Shown here: in pieces, positions 1-7,261 of the stretch
Numbering within the stretch: the first letter of the stretch is position 1
How the letters are laid out: each line of letters opens with the position of its first letter
NCBI GenBank assembly: GCA_043808235.1
Contig: JAZDFC010000004.1
Coordinates: 248,001-312,000 of the forward strand
DNA: 64,000 bases
Origin: JAZDFC01 sp043808235
GTDB lineage: Bacteria; Bacteroidota; Ignavibacteria; Ignavibacteriales; Melioribacteraceae
Direction: 5' to 3'
Program-made: the position numbers and the translations under genes
The notes under the pieces: generated by a model
Databases searched by the model: none
What the model was told of the DNA's origin: nothing
Seen by the model: the letters and a program-made list of their open reading frames with translations, nothing else

Positions 1-453
1 AAGATGGCATCGCAGTTTGATTTTATGTCGCAATTTTCTGCCTTCATCCAAAATGCGGAAAAAGATTATCCGTATGCCGTTGAAACTCGCAATCCCAATT
101 ACTTGAATAAAGATTATTTTGAATTCATTAACGACAACAATCTCATCCATGTTTTTCTGCAAGGATATTACATGCCGGCTGTTTATGAAACATATAAGAA
201 GTTCAAGGATTATATAAATGGTACGACTGTTATAAGGCTTCATGGACCGGATAGAAAAGGAATGGAAGAGCGAACCGGCGGCGATTGGAGCAGGATAATT
301 GAACCGCGTGACGGAGAACTTGAAAAAATAATTGAAATGATAATTGATTTGTTGGGTAGAAATGTGGACGTGTACTTAAATGTGAATAACCATTACGAAG
401 GTTCCGCGCCGTTAACTATAAAAAAGATTAATGATATGATTGCAGCTCGCTAA
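1..453 (+). CDS. DUF72 (YecE-like) family protein, C-terminal part
   Basis: This is the C-terminal ~150 residues of a DUF72-family protein. The reading frame is open through the first base of the window, so the ATG at 4 is probably internal and the true start lies upstream; whole family members are usually 240-280 residues. The RLHGPDR segment, the following Trp and the late VNNHYEGSAP motif match the conserved C-terminal half of the family, which has a TIM-barrel-like fold and no firmly established reaction. The next gene starts about 200 bases downstream and looks unrelated. Family assignment is fairly sure; function is unknown. Confidence 0.75.
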   Translation, partial: KMASQFDFMSQFSAFIQNAEKDYPYAVETRNPNYLNKDYFEFINDNNLIHVFLQGYYMPAVYETYKKFKDYINGTTVIRLHGPDRKGMEERTGGDWSRIIEPRDGELEKIIEMIIDLLGRNVDVYLNVNNHYEGSAPLTIKKINDMIAAR

Positions 454-659
454 AGCTTGGATATTTTATTTTTTAAAAAAGTTCTCAAATTTTGGTTTGT
501 ACTTATCATGAGCATTTCTTATGTTGCCAATAGGAAGTGAATAAGTCGGCACAATTCTATAATGTTATTCAGCAAAAAATATTATGTTCGTATTGTAGTG
601 CATCCATCCAATCATAAAGACATTAATATAATAGCGCTAATTAAATGAGGAGTCCGCTA
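454..659. other. Intergenic region, no gene seen
   Basis: About 200 AT-rich bases lie between the DUF72 gene and the lipoprotein gene. No convincing terminator hairpin or promoter consensus stands out. A GAGGAG ribosome binding site at 647-652 belongs to the next gene. Confidence 0.5.
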
Positions 660-1907
660 ATGAAAAAACTCATAATACTCACTACTAAAATCTCAATACT
701 GTTATCATCCTTTCTGTTTTTGAACACCTGCGATAGTACAGAGCCGCCGCCAGTCAAACCGCCCGGTTACCAGGAAGATATTCCATGGCCGAGTTTGGCT
801 GATACACCATGGCCAATGGAAAGATGCGATCCCCAGGCAACCGGCAGAAGCAAATACCCCGGACCAAGAGCCGGAGTGATTGAATGGGTAATCGAGGATT
901 TCGAACCAACGAGTGCAATAACAATTGGGATCGATTCATCAGTTTATTGTAATAGTGCAAAAAATAATGATTGGGGATTTAAAGCCATAAAACCAAATGG
1001 AGATGTTAAATGGAATATTTATTTGGGATCCAATTTAGATGGTTTGGGTACATCAGTAATATTAAAAAACGACGATATTTTAACCACTGTCGGAAGCACT
1101 TTGAAAAGTATCTCAAGAGAAGGGTCATTAATAAAAACTTACGAAGCTTTCCCAGTATTATCTGCCTTAACTATCGATAAAGCCGGTAATATGTATGCAC
1201 TTATAAACGAATTGATCGCATTTAATAATAATGGCGAAAAATTATGGAGCTATCTTGATTATAATTTCTTGTATTTCGCTAGGTTTTCGTTTTCGCCGGA
1301 CGATAAAACATTATATATCGCCGGAAGAGGTGAGCCTGTATTTTACGCTTTTGACATTAATTCACAGACTGTAAAATGGACATTCGGAAAAATAGGGGGG
1401 TATGCAGGTGTTCCAATTGTGGATTCGGAGGGAAATCTTTATACAATATGTGCGTATGACCTTATAAATCCCGTTGAAAATCATGCAGCACTATATTCTT
1501 TAAAAGAAAATGGAGAGATTCGCTGGAAATATGATTTTGGTGCAAAGATTATTAATGGTTGGGTGGCATTTTATCAGCCAATGGCAATTGATAAGTTAGG
1601 TAATATTTATGCAGGTCAGGACATTTTAACCTCTATTGATTATAATGGCAATTTAAGATGGACTAAACCTTTTGAAGAAAATTTTGTAATATTATCACCG
1701 ATTACTGTAGATTGCGAAGGATGTGTATATTTTGTTATTTCAGATTATACTACCAGCAAACTGCTTGCGTATTCATCGGAAGGGAACTTAATTTTTTCCT
1801 TACCGATTCAGCTCTATCCCCCACATATTTATAGCCCTGTAATTGGTTACGATAATTCTTTATACATTGCTTCTTATGAAGGGAACAATCTTTATAAAAT
1901 AAAATAA
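660..1907 (+). CDS. Predicted lipoprotein with PQQ-like beta-propeller repeats
   Basis: The ATG at 660 is preferred over one 15 bases earlier because GAGGAG lies seven bases upstream of it. The product opens with a charged start, a hydrophobic stretch and an LNTC lipobox, so it is probably a lipoprotein. The mature part has repeated blocks of the type 'D..GN.Y......L......G...W', for example DKAGNMYAL, DSEGNLYTI and DKLGNIYAG, each followed by a Trp-containing strand. This is the pattern of PQQ-like or Kelch-like beta-propeller blades, often used for extracellular binding. No catalytic residues are visible. A T9SS-type secreted protein gene follows 12 bases later, suggesting co-transcription. 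Specific function unknown. Confidence 0.7.
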   Translation: MKKLIILTTKISILLSSFLFLNTCDSTEPPPVKPPGYQEDIPWPSLADTPWPMERCDPQATGRSKYPGPRAGVIEWVIEDFEPTSAITIGIDSSVYCNSAKNNDWGFKAIKPNGDVKWNIYLGSNLDGLGTSVILKNDDILTTVGSTLKSISREGSLIKTYEAFPVLSALTIDKAGNMYALINELIAFNNNGEKLWSYLDYNFLYFARFSFSPDDKTLYIAGRGEPVFYAFDINSQTVKWTFGKIGGYAGVPIVDSEGNLYTICAYDLINPVENHAALYSLKENGEIRWKYDFGAKIINGWVAFYQPMAIDKLGNIYAGQDILTSIDYNGNLRWTKPFEENFVILSPITVDCEGCVYFVISDYTTSKLLAYSSEGNLIFSLPIQLYPPHIYSPVIGYDNSLYIASYEGNNLYKIK

Positions 1908-1919
1908 GAGGAAGTAATA

Positions 1920-2678
1920 ATGAAATTAATACTCTGTATACTTTTTATGTTGATTATCTCTATTACATTATCTCTTGGACAATCTGATCCGACGCGATAT
2001 CAACCAGAACTATATATTAAAGGGGCAGATGTAACTGAGTATGAAATTATTTATTATTGTTTTGAATTGAGAAGTAATTCATGGTGCTGGTCATTCTTTA
2101 CACCGGACACAGGATTTGTAAATTGCGAAGAATGCAATAATCCTAATTATATATTTGCAAATTGTGTTAGCGGCGAAGCATTTAGCTTTGGCTCACTTGA
2201 TAGTGGGAATTATGGTTGGGATATATGTAATCTTGGTAGTGGTAATCATAACAGTTTTGGCTGGGGTTTATATAAACTCAGTCTTAAAGGAAAAGAAGAT
2301 GAATGCTATTTCTATATCGATTTTAGGGATGCAAAGTATACAAGAAGTGCTTATAACGAAAACGATCCAACATTATATACCACTGATTGTTTAGTAAAAT
2401 ACTTTCAAAGCGGGCATGAAAACAATGGAAATTTCAGTTTCGCATTGAAGAATGCCCTTGATAAAGAAGTAAAACCACAAAATGGTGAACTTTCAAAAAT
2501 ATGGCTGGTATATGATCATCCTGATACAAATCCTACGGCCAACACGGCAGATTTCCCAAATTACTGGCAAAACAGCCTCGCGTTCATCGACCAGAACAGC
2601 AATCCATATTTATTCTGGCAGCAGGATGACGGGACGCATGGAGTAACGAATTATACTATAAAAAGAAAGTATAATTAG
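1920..2678 (+). CDS. Secreted protein of unknown function; T9SS sorting domain lost by frameshift
   Basis: Residues 1 to about 20 form a clear signal peptide ending SLGQ. The body is rich in Tyr, Trp, Asn and Cys (WCWSFF, NCEECNN) and matches no family I recognise. The frame stops at 2676-2678 shortly after NYTIKRKYN. A complete T9SS type A sorting domain follows at once in another frame (to 2961). Dropping one A from the A5 run at 2660-2664 would join the two into one protein of about 346 residues. As written, the product would be exported to the periplasm but lack its surface sorting signal. It may be a sequencing error, a decayed gene or a phase-variable gene. Confidence 0.65.
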   Translation: MKLILCILFMLIISITLSLGQSDPTRYQPELYIKGADVTEYEIIYYCFELRSNSWCWSFFTPDTGFVNCEECNNPNYIFANCVSGEAFSFGSLDSGNYGWDICNLGSGNHNSFGWGLYKLSLKGKEDECYFYIDFRDAKYTRSAYNENDPTLYTTDCLVKYFQSGHENNGNFSFALKNALDKEVKPQNGELSKIWLVYDHPDTNPTANTADFPNYWQNSLAFIDQNSNPYLFWQQDDGTHGVTNYTIKRKYN

Positions 2679-2961
2679 CAGCAAAGATCATGATGTAACT
2701 TTCAGCTTATCACAAAACCAACCCAATCCTTTCAATCCTTCAATAAGAATAACTAATCAGATTCCAGCAAACTGTTTTGTCACTCTAATAGTATATGACA
2801 TACTTGGCAAAGAAGTAGCAACCATAGTTTCAGATTACAAGGAGGAGGGTATTCACGCAGTAGAATTTACTGCCGACAACGACCTGCCGAGCGGGATTTA
2901 TTTTTATGTGCTTACAGCAAATGATTTTAAGGAAGTGAAAAAGATGGTTCTGTTACGGTGA
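2662..2961 (+). pseudogene. Out-of-frame T9SS type A C-terminal sorting domain
   Basis: This frame is open from 2662 to the TGA at 2959-2961 and has no plausible start of its own. It reads LSQNQPNPFNPS, then VYDILGKEVAT, then LPSGIYFYVLTA and ends KKMVLLR. This is the canonical C-terminal beta-sandwich by which proteins of Bacteroidota and Ignavibacteriota are recognised by the type IX secretion machinery. It belongs to the gene starting at 1920, shifted by one base. It is also the best taxonomic marker in the window. Confidence 0.85.
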
Positions 2962-2987
2962 AAGAAACAGTCAATTTGAAATTTAGA

Positions 2988-3036
2988 AGAAGCCCAACAG
3001 TTGACGATTATTAGAAGACGGAAATGTTGGGCTTCT
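2988..3036. repeat. Perfect 12-bp inverted repeat downstream of the secreted protein gene
   Basis: AGAAGCCCAACA at 2988-2999 is exactly complementary to TGTTGGGCTTCT at 3025-3036, with a 25-base loop. It begins 26 bases after the stop of the sorting domain. No T-run follows, so it is not a classical intrinsic terminator; it may protect the 3' end of the transcript. Confidence 0.6.
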
Positions 3037-3072
3037 CTGCATCCGGCAAGGTTGTTTATAATAAAATCTTGC

Positions 3073-3089
3073 TCTTATTCATAATCTTA
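3073..3089. repeat. 17-bp dispersed intergenic repeat, copy 1
   Basis: TCTTATTCATAATCTTA occurs here and again at 25116-25132. Similarity continues into the following bases (TCTTACTCT here, ATCGTACTCT there). Both copies sit in non-coding DNA close to a terminator hairpin. Confidence 0.6.
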
Positions 3090-3108
3090 TTCTTACTCTT
3101 TAAAAAAC

Positions 3109-3133
3109 AAAGCCCCGCAAAAAGCGGGACTTT
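3109..3133. terminator. Intrinsic terminator-like hairpin
   Basis: AAAGCCCCGC at 3109-3118 pairs with GCGGGACTTT at 3124-3133 through nine Watson-Crick pairs and one G-U, with an AAAAA loop. On the plus strand only a short TTT tail follows. Read on the minus strand the tail is GTTTTTT, so the element may work in both directions. It separates the secreted-protein genes from the chemotaxis operon. Confidence 0.6.
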
Positions 3134-3310
3134 AGTGCAAGTAGTTTGGAAATATTAAATCATTTGTTTTTGTGACGCACAAAAATAATTACTTTCTATC
3201 TATTGTTCTACTGCGGCTAAAATTTTTTCATGTTGGTAAAATTTTAATATAAAATTCCACGACGGAAAAACACTTCCCCAATAATTCTACAATTATTTTC
3301 CTCACAATAT
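3134..3310. other. Intergenic region upstream of the chemotaxis promoter
   Basis: Non-coding AT-rich DNA between the terminator hairpin and the sigma-28-type promoter. No additional hairpin, repeat or small ORF with a ribosome binding site was seen. Confidence 0.5.
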
Positions 3311-3337
3311 TAAAATATTAATTTTTACTTCCGATAA
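3311..3337 (+). promoter_or_regulatory. Predicted sigma-28 (FliA) promoter of the chemotaxis operon
   Basis: TAAA at 3311-3314 is followed by exactly 15 bases and then TCCGATAA at 3330-3337. The sigma-28 consensus is TAAA-N15-GCCGATAA, so eleven of twelve defined positions match. It lies 74 bases before the first gene of the chemotaxis operon, and a FliA gene is present at 35.1 kb. Confidence 0.75.
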
Positions 3338-3410
3338 TACTTTTGAGTTTGCGAATAAAAAGTAACCGGATGAAATAAACTTTATCCAAAATTTTAAGCT
3401 CGAGGAGCAA

Positions 3411-4808
3411 ATGAACGAAAAGAACAATTACCTTGAAGAAATTAAAAACCTCAATTCGGAGGACTCCGAGGTAAGGAGATCAACCGCATCCAACTATCTT
3501 TACACTAAACTTCCTAATGAACTTATCCGACCGTTTGTTGCATTAATTGACGATGCTGAAGCTGGAGTTAGAGACGTTGTATGTTCGGTTTTAGCAACCG
3601 ATGGAAATCCGGAAATTACATGCCATTTGGTGCCTTACGTATCATCGGAAAATCTTTTTACAAGAAATCTTGCCGGCGAAATTTTAATAAAAATCGGCAA
3701 ACCGGCAATGAGCGCAATGCTTGCTTATCTTATCGACGGAAATGACGACGATAAGAAATTTTTAATTGACGTGATGGGACTAATTGGCGATCCCGAACCG
3801 ATTAGCGGAATTATTGAAGTTCTCGAAAAATCGAGTAATGATAATGTTATACTTGCATGTATAGAAGCGCTTGGAAATATACGCGCTGAAAAATCCGTTG
3901 ATTATTTAATTGACTCGTTCGATAAAAATGAGAATTTCCGCCCGACAGTTGTTGAAGCGCTCGGAAGAATCGGCTCACCCAAAGCTCTCGAATTTATTGT
4001 AAATAATTACATCTATGTTGATGAGCTTACAAAATTTTCGATGCTGGAAAGTATTGGGCTTATCGGTGATGAACAGGCATTTTTCCTTGTCCTCACAGAT
4101 TTGAAAAATATCAACGGACCGATGACGTGGGCCGCTATAGAAGCGCTTAAAAAGCTGCGTGATAAATTAAAAATTGACGTGCCTTACGATGAGAGTATGA
4201 AGAATGCAATATTAAGTACGCTCGTTGATGCGGAACCGCGTTTTCAGAAAGCTGCCGCCGGCCTAATTAGTGTTTATCAAGATGCGGAAATAGTTGATGC
4301 AATTTTAAAAATATTCGGGACAGATCCTGAAATTGATGATGAAATAAAAGTTAGATTTTTCGAGAATCCATCGTACTTCTATCCCAAAATTGCCAGTTAT
4401 CTTAAAATGAAACCGGCAAACATAAAGCAGTTGATAGAAATTATAAAGGAAATGATACAGAATGATGGCGGTGAATCGATATTCCAGATGAACGGACTTG
4501 AACTTCGCAATCTGGGCGATGTATTTGCCGATAATTTAACCAACACCGACGAAGAAGTAAGACGCAGTGTAATGGAATTATTATTCTTTGTTTCTATTGA
4601 AACAGCTTATTTGTTTTTGGATACAATGAGTAATGATGATAATATTTGGAACAGACTCCGGTTGCTCGAAATCCTTGAATCGCTTGACGATGAAAGAATT
4701 GTAAGCGCTTTAGTAAAATTAACCGAGGACCCGGAAGAAATGGTTGCAGAAAAAGCCCGCGATATACTAAATCAAAAGGGCGTCTATAACTTAGAAAATA
4801 AGGTATAA
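3411..4808 (+). CDS. HEAT-repeat protein at head of chemotaxis operon
   Basis: The 465-residue product is built of tandem helical HEAT/PBS-lyase-like repeats; recurring segments include LIGDPEPISGIIEVLE, LGNIRAEKSVDYLI and LGRIGSPKALEFIV. There is no signal peptide or membrane segment, so it is cytoplasmic. Such repeats make curved protein-binding scaffolds. A good ribosome site, GAGGAG, precedes the ATG. It is the first gene after the predicted sigma-28 promoter and cheR follows five bases after its stop, so a role in chemotaxis signalling or array assembly is likely but unproven. No catalytic motif is visible. Confidence 0.75.
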   Translation: MNEKNNYLEEIKNLNSEDSEVRRSTASNYLYTKLPNELIRPFVALIDDAEAGVRDVVCSVLATDGNPEITCHLVPYVSSENLFTRNLAGEILIKIGKPAMSAMLAYLIDGNDDDKKFLIDVMGLIGDPEPISGIIEVLEKSSNDNVILACIEALGNIRAEKSVDYLIDSFDKNENFRPTVVEALGRIGSPKALEFIVNNYIYVDELTKFSMLESIGLIGDEQAFFLVLTDLKNINGPMTWAAIEALKKLRDKLKIDVPYDESMKNAILSTLVDAEPRFQKAAAGLISVYQDAEIVDAILKIFGTDPEIDDEIKVRFFENPSYFYPKIASYLKMKPANIKQLIEIIKEMIQNDGGESIFQMNGLELRNLGDVFADNLTNTDEEVRRSVMELLFFVSIETAYLFLDTMSNDDNIWNRLRLLEILESLDDERIVSALVKLTEDPEEMVAEKARDILNQKGVYNLENKV

Positions 4809-4813
4809 TTATT

Positions 4814-5719
4814 ATGATTTCCAGTGCTGTTTTAACTCAAAGCTCTGCTCCTAAAATGAACTTCTCGTTCGCATCGAAGAACGATTTGCAGCTTTCCGAC
4901 GCAGCATTCAAAGAATGGAGAGATTTTATCTATACCATTTGCGGGATTTATTTTCAGGACAATAAAAAATATCTCCTCGAAAGCCGACTGCAAAAAAGGA
5001 TTACTTACCTGGGAATTGATTCATTTGAGAAATATTTCTCCTACATAAAATTCAATCCCCGTAAGGAAGAAGAGTTAAAATATTTATACGAAGTAATTAC
5101 AATTAACGAAACATATTTCTTCCGAAATCAGCCGCAGCTTGATGCGTTGGTTTCCGATGTACTCCCGGAAATTATGGCTTCGCCCACGAAATTAAATAAG
5201 AACAAATTAAGAATCTGGAGCGCTGCATCATCCTCCGGCGAAGAAGCCTATAGCATTGCGATGACGTTGACTGAGTTGGTAAAGCCGAAATATCCGAGAC
5301 TCGAAATTGAAATTGTCGGCACCGATATCAGCAAACAAGTTGTAGAAACTGCCAATAAAGCCGTTTACCGGGAATATTCAATCAGAAATACTCCGGCTTT
5401 CTATCTTAAAAAATATTTCACACAAGATAAAAACGGTTACGAGGTTATTCCATCAATACGCAATCTTGTTAATTTCAAGGTGTCAAATCTGTATGATGAA
5501 ATCGAAATGCGTGCAATGATGAATTTTGATGTAATTTACTGTGCAAATGTTTTGATTTATTTTGATACTAATTCCAAAATAAAAGTAGTTAATTCTTTAT
5601 ATAATGGCCTTAACAGAGGCGGGTATTTGTTTATCGGTTATTCCGAAACCCTTCATGGAATTTCGAAAGCCTTTAAACTTGTGAGTTACCCTAAAACAAT
5701 TGGATATAAAAAGGAGTAA
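4814..5719 (+). CDS. cheR: Chemotaxis protein methyltransferase CheR
   Basis: CheR transfers methyl groups from S-adenosylmethionine to glutamates of chemoreceptors, setting adaptation. Diagnostic motifs are all present: TINETYFFR before the catalytic domain, WSAASSSGEEAYSIAM as SAM-binding motif I, GTDIS as motif II, YCANVLIYF, and the terminal GGYLFIGYSETL. Length (301) is normal apart from an N-terminal extension of about 25 residues. A start at 4856 (MNFSF) would shorten that extension. It lies between the HEAT gene and two CheY-like receivers, with cheB later in the operon to reverse the reaction. Confidence 0.93.
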   Translation: MISSAVLTQSSAPKMNFSFASKNDLQLSDAAFKEWRDFIYTICGIYFQDNKKYLLESRLQKRITYLGIDSFEKYFSYIKFNPRKEEELKYLYEVITINETYFFRNQPQLDALVSDVLPEIMASPTKLNKNKLRIWSAASSSGEEAYSIAMTLTELVKPKYPRLEIEIVGTDISKQVVETANKAVYREYSIRNTPAFYLKKYFTQDKNGYEVIPSIRNLVNFKVSNLYDEIEMRAMMNFDVIYCANVLIYFDTNSKIKVVNSLYNGLNRGGYLFIGYSETLHGISKAFKLVSYPKTIGYKKE

Positions 5720-5725
5720 TAAATT

Positions 5726-6091
5726 ATGAAAAAGGTGATCCTTATAGCGGACGACTCACCGACGATTAGGAAGTTTGTTGCCTTTTCACTCACTATGAGA
5801 GGATTTGAAGTTCTGGCGGCTTGCGACGGAATGGAGGCGGTAGAGATGCTGCCTACCAAAAAGATCGATCTTATTATTACGGATCTTAATATGCCGAACC
5901 TCGATGGATTTGAATTTATTAAATCTGTAAGAGCCAGCAAAGAATTCAAAGATATCCCAATAATTATATTATCTTCGCTGGTTGGTAGTGAAGAGATTGA
6001 AAGGGGAATAAGCGTCGGTGCTAATTCATATCTTGTAAAACCCTTCGATCCAAAACGAATTCAATATGAAGTTCATAAATATCTCAATTAA
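5726..6091 (+). CDS. Single-domain response regulator (CheY-like)
   Basis: A 121-residue stand-alone receiver domain. The acidic pair is D9/D10, the phospho-acceptor is D53 (LIITDLNMP), and the switch Ser and Lys are S83 and K105 (LVKPF). It lacks an output domain. With a second receiver just downstream and CheA in the same operon it is probably phosphorylated by CheA. The next gene is the better CheY by similarity, because this one lacks the Tyr/Phe context around the switch, so it may act as a phosphate sink or a second output. Confidence 0.85.
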   Translation: MKKVILIADDSPTIRKFVAFSLTMRGFEVLAACDGMEAVEMLPTKKIDLIITDLNMPNLDGFEFIKSVRASKEFKDIPIIILSSLVGSEEIERGISVGANSYLVKPFDPKRIQYEVHKYLN

Positions 6092-6106
6092 GAATAGGGT
6101 AATAAA

Positions 6107-6484
6107 ATGGACCTTAAATTTTTAGTAGTCGATGACTCCGTTACAATGAGACGTATTGTGGTTAACTCACTCAAAACTTTGGGCTATGCCGAGACTGTTG
6201 AAGCAGGGGATGGGAAAGAAGCTCTTTCAAAAGTTGAGGCCGATAGCAGTATCAACTTTATTATTACGGATTGGAATATGCCCGTTTGTTCCGGTTTGGA
6301 ATTGACAAAAGCTCTGCGGGAAAATTCTATAAGCGCAAATATTCCTATTCTAATGGTAACAACACGTGGTGTTAAGGACGATATCATCGAAGCTCTTCAG
6401 GCTAAAGTAAGTAATTATGTTGTTAAACCGTTTACTCCGGCAGTATTAAAAGAAAAAATTGATCAAATTTTAGCTCATGTGTGA
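6107..6484 (+). CDS. cheY: Chemotaxis response regulator CheY
   Basis: A 125-residue receiver closely following the CheY pattern: D9/D10, phospho-acceptor D55 in FIITDWNMP, T85, Y104 and K107 (E. coli D57, T87, Y106, K109). Phosphorylated CheY binds FliM and FliN at the motor switch to change rotation. CheZ follows within 11 bases of the stop, and the FliM here keeps the CheY-binding N-terminal peptide. The start follows a GGGTAATAAA ribosome site. Confidence 0.92.
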   Translation: MDLKFLVVDDSVTMRRIVVNSLKTLGYAETVEAGDGKEALSKVEADSSINFIITDWNMPVCSGLELTKALRENSISANIPILMVTTRGVKDDIIEALQAKVSNYVVKPFTPAVLKEKIDQILAHV

Positions 6485-6494
6485 GGTAAATAAA

Positions 6495-7259
6495 ATGGCA
6501 CAAGCACCAAAAAATATGAGTCAGATTTTCGAAAAGCTTAATGATTTGAAAAAGATATTCATTTACGGGCAAAGAGTACTGCCTATCATACAGAGCTTAA
6601 CCGAATTTATGGAAGAGATTGTTCCAATTATTGAGAGTATTAATTCTTCAATTGCTGATAGTACACTTAAAATCCCCAAAGCTACTGACCAGATTAACAA
6701 TGTTACGAATGCAACTGAAATGGCTACAACTGAAATTCTGGATCTTGTTGATTCTATGAGTTTGTGCCTTGATGAATTGAGAAATCTCATCACACAAAAG
6801 TACGAAAAGAGTAAAAGGAAGGATGAAGTATATGCCGAACTTAAAAAACATATGAATGGAAATCCGAAAGCCCATGAGTTGCTTGATGAGTATAATTCTC
6901 TTATTGTTGAAAACGCGGATCTTGAATTGATGCTGAACAACGTAAATAAAATACATGATGATTCTTATAGAATTACACTCTCGCTGCAGGTGCAGGATAT
7001 TACTGCTCAGCAGCTTGCGGCAGTTAACCATCTTATTGAATCGGTAAATACAAAACTTACCGGATTAGTTGCTGAAATTGAAAAAGCCGACTTGACAACA
7101 GAGGTTCAAAACCTGAGAATACATATGCCATCCGATGCTCATTTTGACGCGGATGCAAAGTACGATACATCGGAAAAAAGACAGCAAGCGGTTGACACAA
7201 TAGTCAATACGCAAAAAGAAAAAACTTCTCAAGAAGAAATTGATAAATTATTTGCATAA
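6495..7259 (+). CDS. cheZ: CheY-P phosphatase CheZ
   Basis: CheZ speeds dephosphorylation of CheY-P. The ATG at 6495 is preferred to one at 6477 because GAGG lies about nine bases before it. The product is long-helical. SLQVQDITAQQLAAVNHLI carries the catalytic D168 and, four residues on, Q172, equivalent to E. coli D143 and Q147. The extreme C-terminus, TSQEEIDKLFA, is the CheY-P-binding tail and strikingly resembles the FliM N-terminal LSQQEIDQLL in this same window. At 254 residues it is slightly longer than E. coli CheZ (214). CheZ immediately before CheA argues for a motor-directed pathway. Confidence 0.88.
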   Translation: MAQAPKNMSQIFEKLNDLKKIFIYGQRVLPIIQSLTEFMEEIVPIIESINSSIADSTLKIPKATDQINNVTNATEMATTEILDLVDSMSLCLDELRNLITQKYEKSKRKDEVYAELKKHMNGNPKAHELLDEYNSLIVENADLELMLNNVNKIHDDSYRITLSLQVQDITAQQLAAVNHLIESVNTKLTGLVAEIEKADLTTEVQNLRIHMPSDAHFDADAKYDTSEKRQQAVDTIVNTQKEKTSQEEIDKLFA

Positions 7260-7261
7260 CT

